Assembly: GCF_015291625.1 (NCBI RefSeq)
Contig: NZ_CP030047.1
Coordinates: forward strand, 2,542,001 to 2,606,000
Origin: Bradyrhizobium sp. CCBAU 53421
GTDB taxonomy: Bacteria; Pseudomonadota; Alphaproteobacteria; Rhizobiales; Xanthobacteraceae
Length of the DNA: 64,000 nucleotides
Reading direction: 5' to 3'
Numbering within the stretch: the first letter of the stretch is position 1; every line of letters starts with the position of its first letter. The notes below the pieces were generated by a model. That model was not told the origin of the DNA and did not search any database. It was given only the letters and a program-made list of their open reading frames with translations. Positions 19,065 through 27,655 of this stretch are shown here, piece after piece. The position numbers and the translations under genes were made by a program.

Positions 19065-19755
19065 CGGTCTGGTTTGCAGGTATGGCAAGGTCGAGGCTCT
19101 CAAGGGCGTCACCTTGTCGATCGGGCAGGGGCAGCTGGTCGCTCTGATCGGAGCTAACGGTGCAGGCAAAAGCACGACGTTGCGGGCGATCTCGGGAATC
19201 CTGCCTTCGGCCGCCGGACGGATTACGTTCGACGGGCACGACATCACGAAGTGCTCGGCGCGGGAAATCCTGAGCAAGGGAATCGCACATTGCCCCGAGG
19301 GGCGGCGTGTGTTCCCCGACATGACCGTCGACGAAAATCTCGATATGGGCGCCTATCTGCGGTCCGACCGGAGGGAGATCGCAGCGGATCGGGAGCGGAT
19401 CTTCGGGATGTTTCCGCGATTGGCCGAGCGTCGTCACCAGGTTGCCGGCACGTTGTCCGGAGGCGAGCAGCAAATGCTGGCGATCGGGCGCGCGATCATG
19501 TCCAAGCCCAGGCTCATGATGTTCGACGAGCCATCGCTTGGCCTGGCCCCCAACATCGTTGAACAGGTGTTCTCGATCATCGATGGCATCAGGAAGTCCG
19601 GGACGACGGTCTTGATGGTCGAGCAGAACGCCTACTCGGCGCTCGAGATGTGCGACTACGCCTATCTTCTGGAGACCGGTTCGATCGTTCTGTCCGGCAG
19701 CGGCAAGGATCTGATCGACGATGAGCACGTGCGGTCCGCTTACCTGGGTGGATGA
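19051..19755 (+). CDS. Branched-chain-type ABC transporter ATPase (LivF-like)
   Basis: The second ATPase of the importer, about 234 residues. Walker A is GANGAGKST, the LivF-type HCPEGRRVFPDMTVDENL follows, the signature is LSGGEQQML and Walker B is LMMFDEPSLGLAP. It overlaps the LivG-like gene by 14 bases. It is the last transporter gene of the operon. Confidence 0.92.
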   Translation: MLHINGLVCRYGKVEALKGVTLSIGQGQLVALIGANGAGKSTTLRAISGILPSAAGRITFDGHDITKCSAREILSKGIAHCPEGRRVFPDMTVDENLDMGAYLRSDRREIAADRERIFGMFPRLAERRHQVAGTLSGGEQQMLAIGRAIMSKPRLMMFDEPSLGLAPNIVEQVFSIIDGIRKSGTTVLMVEQNAYSALEMCDYAYLLETGSIVLSGSGKDLIDDEHVRSAYLGG

Positions 19756-19761
19756 CGGGAA

Positions 19762-19971
19762 GTGAGCAAGGATGATGCGGCCCTCACGGAGGATGCGGCA
19801 GCGCGAGCGACGAGCGACGTGCATTCGGACGAATGCCTGGCGCTCCTCGCGTCTTTCATGAGGGGGCGAGATCGCAAAGCACGCGCCGAGATCGTCAGGT
19901 TTGCGCAACGATGCGCTTATTTCGAACCCGGCGGAATTGTCTCTTTCGGGTTTGAGGCGACCCGCGACTGA
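19762..19971 (+). CDS. Small hypothetical protein
   Basis: An open frame of 69 residues starting GTG six bases after the LivF-like stop. The middle part (LALLASFMRGRDRKARAEIVRFAQRCA) looks like the C-terminal helical tail found on some rhizobial helix-turn-helix regulators, but no DNA-binding domain is present. It could be a small genuine gene or a leftover of a regulator. I do not recognise a function. The gap from 19972 to 20106 holds nothing clear. Confidence 0.35.
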   Translation: MSKDDAALTEDAAARATSDVHSDECLALLASFMRGRDRKARAEIVRFAQRCAYFEPGGIVSFGFEATRD

Positions 19972-20106
19972 CGCGTCGATGTTTGCAAGCCCGAAAGTCC
20001 AGCGACGCAATCGGCAAGCCTGGGGCAAAGACGGGTCCTCTGGCGTGATGTCGTGCTTGCGTCGGTCATTAGGGGAATAGCTTCGTTGGTTCTCAAAGGT
20101 GGTGCC

Positions 20107-21237
20107 GTGAGCGTGAAGATCGCCGTTGCCAAGGAAATCGATGCGTCGGAGCCGCGGGTTGCGGTTTCGCCCGATACCATCAAGAAGTTCAAGGCGCTGG
20201 GCGCCGAGGTCGCGGCCGAGCCGGGCGCGGGCGTCAAGTCGGGGCTGCCCGATTCGGAGCTCACCGCGGCGGGCGCGACCGTCAGCGCCGATGCGCTCAA
20301 GGACGCCGACATCATCATCAAGGTGAAGCGGCCCGAAGCCTCCGAGCTTTCGAAGTACAAGCGCGGCGCGCTGGTCATCGCGATCATGGACCCCTATGGC
20401 AACGAGGCCGCGCTGAAGGCGATGGCCGATGCCGGCGTGTCGGCGTTCGCGATGGAGCTGATGCCGCGCATCACCCGCGCCCAGGTGATGGACGTGCTGT
20501 CCTCGCAGGCCAATCTCGCCGGCTACCGTGCGGTGATCGAGGGCGCCGAAGCGTTCGGCCGCGCCTTCCCGATGATGATGACCGCCGCCGGCACCGTGCC
20601 GGCCGCAAAAGTGTTCGTGATGGGCGTCGGCGTTGCTGGCCTGCAGGCGATCGCGACCGCGCGGCGGCTGGGTGCCGTCGTCACCGCGACCGACGTGCGC
20701 CCCGCCACCAAGGAGCAGGTGGAGAGCCTCGGCGCCAAATTCCTCGCGGTCGAGGACGAGGAGTTCAAGAACGCGCAGACCGCCGGCGGCTACGCCAAGG
20801 AGATGTCGAAAGAGTATCAGGCCAAGCAGGCCCAGCTTACCGCCGAGCACATCAAGAAGCAGGACATCGTGATCACCACCGCGCTGATCCCGGGCCGTCC
20901 GGCGCCCAAGCTCGTCTCGGGCGAGATGGTCAAGTCGATGAAGCCCGGCTCGGTGCTGGTCGATCTCGCGGTCGAGCGCGGCGGCAATGTCGAGGGCGCG
21001 AGGCCCGGCGAGGTGGTCGAGACCGACGGCATCAAGATCGTCGGCTACACCAATGTCGCCGGCCGCGTCGCCGCCTCGGCCTCGAGCCTGTATGCGCGCA
21101 ACCTGTTCTCGTTCATCGAGACGATGGTCGACAAGGCCAATAAGGCGCTCGCGGTCAATTGGGACGACGAGCTGGTCAAGGCCACCGCGCTGACCAAAGA
21201 CGGCGCCGTCATCCATCCCAACTTCCAGCCGAAGTAA
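20107..21237 (+). CDS. pntA: NAD(P) transhydrogenase subunit alpha, part 1 (NAD-binding)
   Basis: The soluble NAD(H)-binding part of the proton-pumping transhydrogenase. It starts [22 protein letters not shown], with RVAVSPDT typical of the alanine dehydrogenase/PntA fold. It also has the NAD motif [18 protein letters not shown] and the conserved [16 protein letters not shown] take GTG 20107; the open frame reaches 20053 without a better signal. Splitting into PntAA/PntAB/PntB is usual in alphaproteobacteria. The three pnt genes show stronger GC-rich codon bias than the flanking accessory genes, like housekeeping DNA. Confidence 0.93.
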   Translation: MSVKIAVAKEIDASEPRVAVSPDTIKKFKALGAEVAAEPGAGVKSGLPDSELTAAGATVSADALKDADIIIKVKRPEASELSKYKRGALVIAIMDPYGNEAALKAMADAGVSAFAMELMPRITRAQVMDVLSSQANLAGYRAVIEGAEAFGRAFPMMMTAAGTVPAAKVFVMGVGVAGLQAIATARRLGAVVTATDVRPATKEQVESLGAKFLAVEDEEFKNAQTAGGYAKEMSKEYQAKQAQLTAEHIKKQDIVITTALIPGRPAPKLVSGEMVKSMKPGSVLVDLAVERGGNVEGARPGEVVETDGIKIVGYTNVAGRVAASASSLYARNLFSFIETMVDKANKALAVNWDDELVKATALTKDGAVIHPNFQPK

Positions 21238-21248
21238 GGAGAGAAGCC

Positions 21249-21566
21249 ATGGAGCATCTCGCGCAGGCCGTCGATCCGTTCGTGTTCCGGCTGTCGATCT
21301 TCGTTCTTGCCGTGTTCGTCGGCTACTTCGTGGTGTGGTCGGTGACCCCCGCGCTGCACACGCCGCTGATGAGCGTGACCAACGCGATCTCCTCGGTGAT
21401 CGTGGTCGGCGCGCTGCTCGCGGTCGGCGTCGGCATGGTGTCGAGCGGATCGGGCTGGGCCCGCGGCTTCGGCTTCATCGCGCTGATCTTCGCCTGCGTG
21501 AACATCTTCGGCGGCTTCCTGGTCACCCAGCGCATGCTGGCGATGTACAAGAAGAAAGCCAAGTGA
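21249..21566 (+). CDS. pntAB: NAD(P) transhydrogenase subunit alpha, part 2 (membrane)
   Basis: A 105-residue membrane protein with three hydrophobic segments, starting [20 protein letters not shown] and ending in [11 protein letters not shown]. The ATG follows GGAGAGAAG just after pntA. It supplies the first transmembrane helices of the proton channel. Confidence 0.92.
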   Translation: MEHLAQAVDPFVFRLSIFVLAVFVGYFVVWSVTPALHTPLMSVTNAISSVIVVGALLAVGVGMVSSGSGWARGFGFIALIFACVNIFGGFLVTQRMLAMYKKKAK

Positions 21567-21611
21567 ACGGCTACCACCTCGGGGTGAGTCAAGAATTTGG
21601 GGGGACCTGAG

Positions 21612-23009
21612 ATGAGCGCCAATCTCTCTGCACTGTTGTACCTCGTGGCGGGGGTGCTGTTCATCCTGTCGCTGCGCGGCCTGTCGAGCCCGGCATCGTC
21701 GCGCCAGGGCAACATGTTCGGCATGATCGGCATGGCGATCGCGGTCGGCACCACGCTGGCGAGCCATCCGCCGGCCGACGGCGTCGCCTGGCTCTTGGTG
21801 ATCCTCGCGGTCGCGATCGGCGGCGGCATCGGCGCCGTGATCGCGCGCCGGGTGCCGATGACCTCGATGCCGGAACTGGTCGCCGCGTTCCATTCGCTGG
21901 TCGGCATGGCCGCGGTGCTGGTCGCCGCCGGCGCGTTCTACGCGCCGGAAGCCTTCGACATCGGCACGCCGGGCAACATCCATCCGCAGAGCCTGGTCGA
22001 GATGTCGCTCGGTGTCGCGATCGGCGCCTTGACCTTCACCGGCTCGGTGATCGCGTTCCTGAAGCTGTCGGCACGGATGAGCGGCGCGCCGATCATCCTG
22101 CCGTTCCGCCACGTCATCAACATCGTGCTGGCGCTGGCGCTGGTGTTCTTCATCGTCGGCCTCGTGCTGAGTGGCAGCGCGTTCGACTTCTGGATGATCA
22201 CGATCCTGGCGCTGGCGCTCGGCGTCCTGATGATCATCCCGATCGGCGGCGCCGACATGCCGGTCGTGATCTCGATGCTGAACTCGTACTCGGGCTGGGC
22301 CGCGGCCGGCATCGGCTTCACGCTCGGCAACTCGGCGCTGATCATCACCGGCGCGCTGGTCGGCTCGTCGGGTGCGATCCTGTCCTACATCATGTGCCAC
22401 GCGATGAACCGCTCGTTCATCTCGGTGATCCTCGGCGGCTTCGGCGGCGAGACCGCGGCGGCCGGCGGCGGCTCGGGCGAGCAGAAGCCGGCAAAACTCG
22501 GCTCGGCTGATGATGCCGCCTTCATCATGAAGAACGCCTCCAAGGTCATCATCGTGCCGGGCTACGGCATGGCGGTGGCGCAGGCCCAGCACGCGCTGCG
22601 CGAGATGGCCGACCTCCTCAAGAAGGAAGGCGTCGAGGTGAAATACGCCATTCACCCGGTGGCCGGGCGCATGCCCGGCCACATGAACGTGCTGCTCGCC
22701 GAAGCCAACGTGCCCTATGACGAGGTGTTCGAGCTCGAGGACATCAACTCGGAGTTCGCCCAGGCCGACATCGCCTTCGTGATCGGCGCCAACGACGTCA
22801 CCAACCCGGCGGCGGAAGAAGACAAGACCTCGCCGATCTACGGCATGCCGGTGCTGCAGGTCTGGAAGGCCGGCACCGTGATGTTCATCAAGCGTTCGCT
22901 GGCCTCGGGCTACGCCGGCATCGACAACCCGCTGTTCTACCGCGACAACACCATGATGCTGCTCGGCGACGCCAAGAAGGTCACCGAGAACATCGTCAAG
23001 GCGATGTAA
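21612..23009 (+). CDS. pntB: NAD(P) transhydrogenase subunit beta (NADP-binding)
   Basis: The large membrane plus NADP-binding subunit, 465 residues. The N-terminal half has about nine hydrophobic segments, with HSLVGMAAVLVA. The C-terminal domain has the characteristic VPGYGMAVAQAQHALREM, HPVAGRMPGHMNVLLAEA, IGANDVTNPAA and KRSLASGYAGIDNPLFY. It makes NADPH from NADH using the proton gradient. That could feed the NADPH-dependent F420 reductase of this region. Confidence 0.94.
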   Translation: MSANLSALLYLVAGVLFILSLRGLSSPASSRQGNMFGMIGMAIAVGTTLASHPPADGVAWLLVILAVAIGGGIGAVIARRVPMTSMPELVAAFHSLVGMAAVLVAAGAFYAPEAFDIGTPGNIHPQSLVEMSLGVAIGALTFTGSVIAFLKLSARMSGAPIILPFRHVINIVLALALVFFIVGLVLSGSAFDFWMITILALALGVLMIIPIGGADMPVVISMLNSYSGWAAAGIGFTLGNSALIITGALVGSSGAILSYIMCHAMNRSFISVILGGFGGETAAAGGGSGEQKPAKLGSADDAAFIMKNASKVIIVPGYGMAVAQAQHALREMADLLKKEGVEVKYAIHPVAGRMPGHMNVLLAEANVPYDEVFELEDINSEFAQADIAFVIGANDVTNPAAEEDKTSPIYGMPVLQVWKAGTVMFIKRSLASGYAGIDNPLFYRDNTMMLLGDAKKVTENIVKAM

Positions 23010-23582
23010 GGCGCGCGGAGAAACGCGCTAGCCTCGGTCAAAGCCTTTGCGAATGGCTCACCGGAAGCAGACGACCTATGAAGCGCGAGATCCGATCGGG
23101 TCTCGCGGCGACGAAGTGGGACCCAGGATCAGCTCGAGGGAAGGCCATGCCTCACCAGAGGACGAGCAAATCCACATCAGCAAGGCCTGGGGCACCGAAA
23201 GTCGACGCTCGACGTGTTGCGGATGATCCGCAACCGCCGCCTCGGCAAGCTCATTCGCTTGGACCGGGGAGCCGCTGCTACTGAAGTGAATAACGGGCAT
23301 GCCGACGGAAATCGACGCGGCCACATCGATCCGCAAGGCATCCTGGTTGCAGTGCATCGTTGTCGTCGTCCTCATCAAGAGCGCGACCGAACCAGCGAAT
23401 AGTCCATCTTCCCAAACATCGTACTAGGTGATGAACGACGGACAAGGACAAAGTTTCGACGTCCTCTGCCTAAGAAGGCAGCGTCTTCCAGCGGCGTGGC
23501 GGCATGGGAGCAAACGAAAAGCGGCCCGCTTCGGCAACAACGCAGGCCGCAATGGGAGTTGCGCAAGGGAAATGCCGGTCGA
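23010..23582. other. 573-base stretch without a convincing gene
   Basis: This stretch separates pntB from the convergent decarboxylase genes. Only short overlapping frames occur. One (from 23214) begins MLRMIRNRRLGKLIRLDRGAAATE, faintly like the start of a TadE-type pilus protein, and then loses any similarity. It may be decayed sequence. I see no hairpin with a T run after pntB. Confidence 0.4.
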
Positions 23583-24215
23583 CTAGGGCCGCTCGAGCAT
23601 CCCGCCGCCGAACAGCGTCGGGATGTAACGCGGTGCCTCAATCGCAGCCATGAAGCGGTGTTTTGTCGCGACCGGGTCGAGCGAGATCGGTGGCCGCACG
23701 ACGTCGACATCGGGCTCCGTCGCCAGAACCAGGACCCCGGCGCCATCGCGCCTCTCGGCCGAGGCGATGCTGGCTGCGAGTCCGCTCGGCGCATTCAGGT
23801 TCTCGGCGTGCTTGATTCCTGCGGCGCGCGCCAGCTGCGCCAGATCGAGCGTTGCGTTGGTCAAGGCCTGGCCGCCCGAAGCCGCGTGAACGCCGTTCTG
23901 GATCAGGAGGATGGTGAGATTTGACGGGTTCATCGCGCCAATCGTGACGAGCGTTCCCATATGCATGAGCAAGGCGCCGTCGCCTTCGACAGCAATGACG
24001 GGACGGTCCGGTTGAGCGATGGCCAGGCCCAGCGCCAAGGGGAGTGTCAGTCCCATGGCGTCTTCGAAGTAGAAGTTCTCCGGCGCGTGATGCAGCGATG
24101 CCCACAAATACGAAGCATTGCCGAGCGACGTCACGACGAGCGCGCGGGACGACGGCAGATTGCCGGCAAGCGCCCTATAGTAATCCGCTCGGATCGGTCG
24201 TGCATTGGTCACCAC
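23583..24215 (-). CDS. ThDP-dependent 2-oxoacid decarboxylase, beta (pyrophosphate-binding) subunit, sulfopyruvate/phosphonopyruvate decarboxylase type
   Basis: About 210 residues forming the ThDP pyrophosphate/magnesium-binding half. The motif starts EGDGALLMHMGTL and continues to MNPSNLTILLIQN. EDAMGLTLPLALGLA precedes it, as in ComE and phosphonopyruvate decarboxylase. The start GTG (24215 or 24212) overlaps the alpha-subunit stop within GTGGTGA and has GGGAGG upstream, so the two chains are translationally coupled. The longer open frame upstream is in the wrong frame of the alpha gene. The substrate is probably a 3-substituted pyruvate; which one is unknown. Confidence 0.82.
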   Translation of the reverse strand: MVTNARPIRADYYRALAGNLPSSRALVVTSLGNASYLWASLHHAPENFYFEDAMGLTLPLALGLAIAQPDRPVIAVEGDGALLMHMGTLVTIGAMNPSNLTILLIQNGVHAASGGQALTNATLDLAQLARAAGIKHAENLNAPSGLAASIASAERRDGAGVLVLATEPDVDVVRPPISLDPVATKHRFMAAIEAPRYIPTLFGGGMLERP

Positions 24216-24733
24216 TGGATATCCTCCCGACCCATGAGCAGGGCAAACGGACACGAAGCTTCTTCCGCGTAGGTTGCGGCATGTTCGATCTGCGGACCGA
24301 TCGGGCGGTATCGATCGGTGCAAGCATGGGCGAGGCCGATGCCGCGGAAGACCGGCTCCGTCGCCCGGCCCTTCGGCACATGATAGAAGACCGGATCCTC
24401 GGGCGTGCCGCGGTAGGACACCAGCATCAGAAGCGGAAATTGATAGCGCTGCGCGAGCGACACCATGCCCGCGCCCATGCTGAGTACGCCGGCATTTTGC
24501 ACAAGCAGGGCGGTGCGAACGCCACCGAGCCGGCTTCCACAAGCGATCGCAAGCGCCTCCTCCTCATGAGTTGCGCGCACCAGCGTCATGCCCGGCTCCT
24601 GGTCGATGCGAATGAGGATTTCGCCCAGCCAGCTGTCGGGGACGGAGACGACGGTGCCGAAACCAAGACGCTTGAGCGTATCCAGAACGGCAGACGGCCG
24701 ATGGGCCTCTAGTGCTTCCGTCGATGTCGTCAT
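24209..24733 (-). CDS. ThDP-dependent 2-oxoacid decarboxylase, alpha (pyrimidine-binding) subunit, sulfopyruvate/phosphonopyruvate decarboxylase type
   Basis: About 174 residues from ATG 24733. The segment RATHEEEALAIACGSRLGG contains the Glu expected to activate ThDP, followed by LLVQNAGVLSMGAGM. The split into two short chains matches archaeal sulfopyruvate decarboxylase (ComD/ComE). No other coenzyme M gene is present, so a catabolic decarboxylation of a pathway-derived 2-oxoacid is more likely. The gene is divergent from the spermidine-type ABC operon, with two putative GntR sites between them. Confidence 0.82.
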   Translation of the reverse strand: MTTSTEALEAHRPSAVLDTLKRLGFGTVVSVPDSWLGEILIRIDQEPGMTLVRATHEEEALAIACGSRLGGVRTALLVQNAGVLSMGAGMVSLAQRYQFPLLMLVSYRGTPEDPVFYHVPKGRATEPVFRGIGLAHACTDRYRPIGPQIEHAATYAEEASCPFALLMGREDIQW

Positions 24734-24785
24734 CGACTGCCTCCGTGATGTCAACCAACGTGGCGCGCAGGCTAAGCGCAAATGG

Positions 24786-24805
24786 TACTATTGTCGATAT
24801 GATAA
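24786..24805 (+). promoter_or_regulatory. GntR-type operator, strong copy A
   Basis: GG followed by TACTAT, seven bases (TGTCGAT) and ATGATAA. It lies 53 bases upstream of the reverse-strand decarboxylase start. It is nearly identical in its conserved positions to the copy at 24841. Confidence 0.65.
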
Positions 24806-24840
24806 ACCTATTGCAGGTCGATGGAGTGCCTGATAAAAGG

Positions 24841-24860
24841 TACTATAAAGCAGATGATAA
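24841..24860 (+). promoter_or_regulatory. GntR-type operator, strong copy B
   Basis: GG followed by TACTAT, seven bases (AAAGCAG) and ATGATAA. It lies 55 bases after copy A and about 73 bases upstream of the spermidine-type binding-protein gene. The paired copies in a divergent promoter make a regulatory role likely. Confidence 0.65.
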
Positions 24861-24932
24861 GTTTAATTTCACGATTGCGGATTGCAGCTGGAGCCGGGCG
24901 CTGCATTCCGTCGCTGGAGGGAGACTGCACCT

Positions 24933-25946
24933 ATGCTTCGCCTTTGGTCTGTATTGATCGCTCTTCTGATTGCGTTGCCCGCTCATGCACAAGACAAACT
25001 CGTTGTCAGTATCTGGGGCGGCAGCTGGCGTGATCTGGTGGCCGAGACGGTTGCCAGGAAATTCACCGCCGAAACGGGCGTTCCCGTCGAATTCATCACC
25101 GGCGGCACCATCGATCGACTCAACAAGGAAAAGCTCGCCAAGGGAAATCCCGTGAGTGATGTGACATTCACGACGTCGCATGTCGGGTGGCTCTATGCCA
25201 ATGACGGACTGTTCGAGACGATCGATACCTCGAAGATCCCCAATGCGAAGAACCTCGCGGACGAGGCGCGTATAAGTCCTTATCACCTCGGCGCCTGGGC
25301 CTACGTTTACACGATCGGCTACCGCCCCGATCTGATCAAGGACACCAAGTTCGAGAGCTGGAGCGATCTCTGGAAGCCGGAGCTGAAGGACAAGCTCGCC
25401 GCTCCGGATTTCGATCCCGGCCACATCATTGCGGTCTCCGCCATTCTTGCCGGCGCCGACCCGGCCCATTGGGAGAAAGGCGAGGAGAAGCTCAAGGCGC
25501 TGAAGCCAAACTTCAAGGCGTTCTACACCAACGACGCCAACAGCCAGCAATTGCTCGCGAGCGGCGAGACGCCGGTGCAGATCGTACTTTCGATGAACGC
25601 CTATTACATGATAGGGCAGGGTATTCCGATCGCGCTTGCGATGCCGAAAGAGGGGGCGGTGCTGGGAATCGACACCGTCGCGATCATGAAGGGGTCGAAG
25701 AAGGTCGATCTCGCATACAAGTTCATCAACACGCTCTACGACCCGGATATCCAGGCCGAGATCTCGAAGCAGAAAAAGGGCAGCCCGGCCGTCCTCAACG
25801 CGAAGATCGATCCTGAGATCGCCAAGCTGCCGGGCGTCTTCACATCGGCGGAGCAGTGGAAGCAGCAGATCAACATCGACGCCAAGCTGCGCGCCGGCAA
25901 GACGGCGGAATGGCGCAAATGGTTCGCCGAAAACATCATGAACTGA
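24933..25946 (+). CDS. ABC transporter substrate-binding protein, spermidine/putrescine (PotD-like) type
   Basis: A 337-residue periplasmic receptor (SBP_bac_8). It has a signal peptide of about 20 residues ending LPAHAQ, then DKLVVSIWGGSWRD, the family start. The ATG follows GGAGGGAG. The C-terminal AEWRKWFAENIMN is typical. Rhizobia carry many such systems for small organic cations and acids, so polyamine specificity should not be assumed. It is followed by two permeases and an ATPase. Confidence 0.92.
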   Translation: MLRLWSVLIALLIALPAHAQDKLVVSIWGGSWRDLVAETVARKFTAETGVPVEFITGGTIDRLNKEKLAKGNPVSDVTFTTSHVGWLYANDGLFETIDTSKIPNAKNLADEARISPYHLGAWAYVYTIGYRPDLIKDTKFESWSDLWKPELKDKLAAPDFDPGHIIAVSAILAGADPAHWEKGEEKLKALKPNFKAFYTNDANSQQLLASGETPVQIVLSMNAYYMIGQGIPIALAMPKEGAVLGIDTVAIMKGSKKVDLAYKFINTLYDPDIQAEISKQKKGSPAVLNAKIDPEIAKLPGVFTSAEQWKQQINIDAKLRAGKTAEWRKWFAENIMN

Positions 25947-25970
25947 TCCGTTGCCAGATCGGTCCGCATC

Positions 25971-26822
25971 ATGAACCAGCAGCCATTTCTGCGCATCTTC
26001 ACGGCGCCGGCAACGCTCTGCGCCATCGGATTCCTCGCGGCAATGGCTGCGGTCCTGCAATACAGCCTCCGGGCCTACGTGCCGGGATCGCTCGACCCCG
26101 GCGGATTCACGCTGGCGAATTTCGCCGATCTCCTGAAACCGCTCTATGCGCGTGTGTTTCTCGATACCGTCATCGTGTGCGCGATGACCGCGGTCGTGAC
26201 GTTGATCGTCGGATATCCGCTGGCCTATGCGCTTGTGCGTGTCGAACAGCCGATGCTGCGCTCCATTCTCCTCGTGATTGTCGTGACGCCGCTGTTTCTG
26301 GGCGAGGTCGTTCGTACCTATGCGTGGATCATCGTTCTGGGCAACAACGGCTTCATCAATTCCTTGCTGATGTCGCTCGGCCTCATCGGCAAGCCGCTGC
26401 AGTTGATGTTCACGCCCTTCGGCGTTGTGGTTGCTCTCGTGCACGTCACGCTGCCGGTCATGGTGATCATGCTGGCCGCCGGACTATCCCATATCGATCG
26501 CGACTATTCCCGGGCGGCTGAAAGCCTGGGAGCCGGTCCCGTTCGCGTGTTCCTGACCGTGACATTGCCGCTGTCCTTGCCAGGCGTGGTCGCCGGCACC
26601 ACGACGGCATTCGCCTGGACGTTCTCGGCATTCGCCACGCCGCAACTCATCGGCGGCGGCCGCGTCAACATGATCTCCAATCTGGTCTACCAGCTTGGAT
26701 TTTCGAGCTTCAACTTTCCCTTCGCCGCGACATTGTGCGTGGCCGGGCTGGCCTTGACGGCCCTGGTGCTCGGACTGCTTCAGCTTGCCTCCCGCCCGCT
26801 CCAGAAGATCGAGGTGCACTGA
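25971..26822 (+). CDS. ABC transporter permease, PotB-like
   Basis: A 283-residue inner-membrane permease with about six hydrophobic segments. The EAA loop is RAAESLGAGPVRVFLTVTLPLSLPG, which binds the ATPase. It overlaps the second permease by one base. Confidence 0.92.
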   Translation: MNQQPFLRIFTAPATLCAIGFLAAMAAVLQYSLRAYVPGSLDPGGFTLANFADLLKPLYARVFLDTVIVCAMTAVVTLIVGYPLAYALVRVEQPMLRSILLVIVVTPLFLGEVVRTYAWIIVLGNNGFINSLLMSLGLIGKPLQLMFTPFGVVVALVHVTLPVMVIMLAAGLSHIDRDYSRAAESLGAGPVRVFLTVTLPLSLPGVVAGTTTAFAWTFSAFATPQLIGGGRVNMISNLVYQLGFSSFNFPFAATLCVAGLALTALVLGLLQLASRPLQKIEVH

Positions 26823-27643
26823 TGACCCCGCGCTCGACCTATCAGAGGGTACTCGGCTGGATCGGGCTGCTGACGGTGCTCGTCATCGTCGCCTTTCTCG
26901 TATTGCCGGCGGCGGTCGTGACCATCGCGGCATTCAACGACAAGCCTATCCTGTCGTTTCCGCCGCAAAGCTGGTCGTGGCGATGGTTTGGTCGGGCCAT
27001 CGCCTATGAAGATTTCAGGCAAGGGTTCTTCAACGGCTTGATCGTGACGGCCTGGAGTTCGACGATCGCGCTGTGCATTGGCGGCATGTTCGCTTTTGTC
27101 ATCGACCGCTACAAGTTCCCGCTCAAGTCTGCCATCGAGGGAATCCTCATCTCGCCGTTGGTGATTCCGCACTTCACGGTAGGGCTCGGCTTTCTCATGC
27201 TGGCGGCGCAAGTGGGCCTGAGCCGCGGTTTCACGGTCGTGGTGATCTGCCACGTCATCCTGGTGCTGCCGTTCGTATTGCGCAGCGTGTACGTGTCGCT
27301 GAGGAATCTCGACCAGAGCTACGAACACGCCGCATCGAGCCTTGGCGCCGGACCGCTTCGCGTCCTGACTACCGTCACCTTGCCGCTGCTGCTGCCCGGG
27401 CTCGTCAGCGGCTGGCTGTTCGCGGCGATCCTCTCGTTCAACGAGTTCACGGCTTCGTTGTTCGTGACCTCGCAGCGTACCCAAACGCTTCCTGTCGCGA
27501 TGTACAATTACGTGCGCGAGTTCGCTGATCCGTCGATGGCGGCTCTGTCGGTCATGTACATCGTCGGCACCGCCGCCTTGATCGCCTTTGCCAATGCGTT
27601 CCTGGGTCTCGGCAAGGTCCTCAACATCGAGCAGTCTCACTAG
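26822..27643 (+). CDS. ABC transporter permease, PotC-like
   Basis: A 273-residue permease with the EAA loop EHAASSLGAGPLRVLTTVTLP and about six hydrophobic segments. ATG 26822 overlaps the preceding stop; the longer open frame inside the previous gene is rejected. It pairs with the PotB-like protein to form the channel. Confidence 0.92.
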   Translation: MTPRSTYQRVLGWIGLLTVLVIVAFLVLPAAVVTIAAFNDKPILSFPPQSWSWRWFGRAIAYEDFRQGFFNGLIVTAWSSTIALCIGGMFAFVIDRYKFPLKSAIEGILISPLVIPHFTVGLGFLMLAAQVGLSRGFTVVVICHVILVLPFVLRSVYVSLRNLDQSYEHAASSLGAGPLRVLTTVTLPLLLPGLVSGWLFAAILSFNEFTASLFVTSQRTQTLPVAMYNYVREFADPSMAALSVMYIVGTAALIAFANAFLGLGKVLNIEQSH

Positions 27644-27655
27644 GGAGCACGGATT

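Noticed and set aside
19015..21216. Long reverse-strand open frame of 733 codons across the LivF-like and pntA genes
   Set aside because: It is antisense to well-supported genes, is rich in Arg/His/Asp as expected of a GC-rich shadow frame, and has no recognisable domain.
23214..23290. Start of a TadE-like pilus protein
   Set aside because: Only about 24 codons resemble the family N-terminus; the frame then loses similarity and no hydrophobic segment follows.
24843..26444. 533-codon reverse frame over the spermidine-type ABC operon
   Set aside because: It is antisense to a coherent binding-protein and permease pair with signal peptide and EAA loop.
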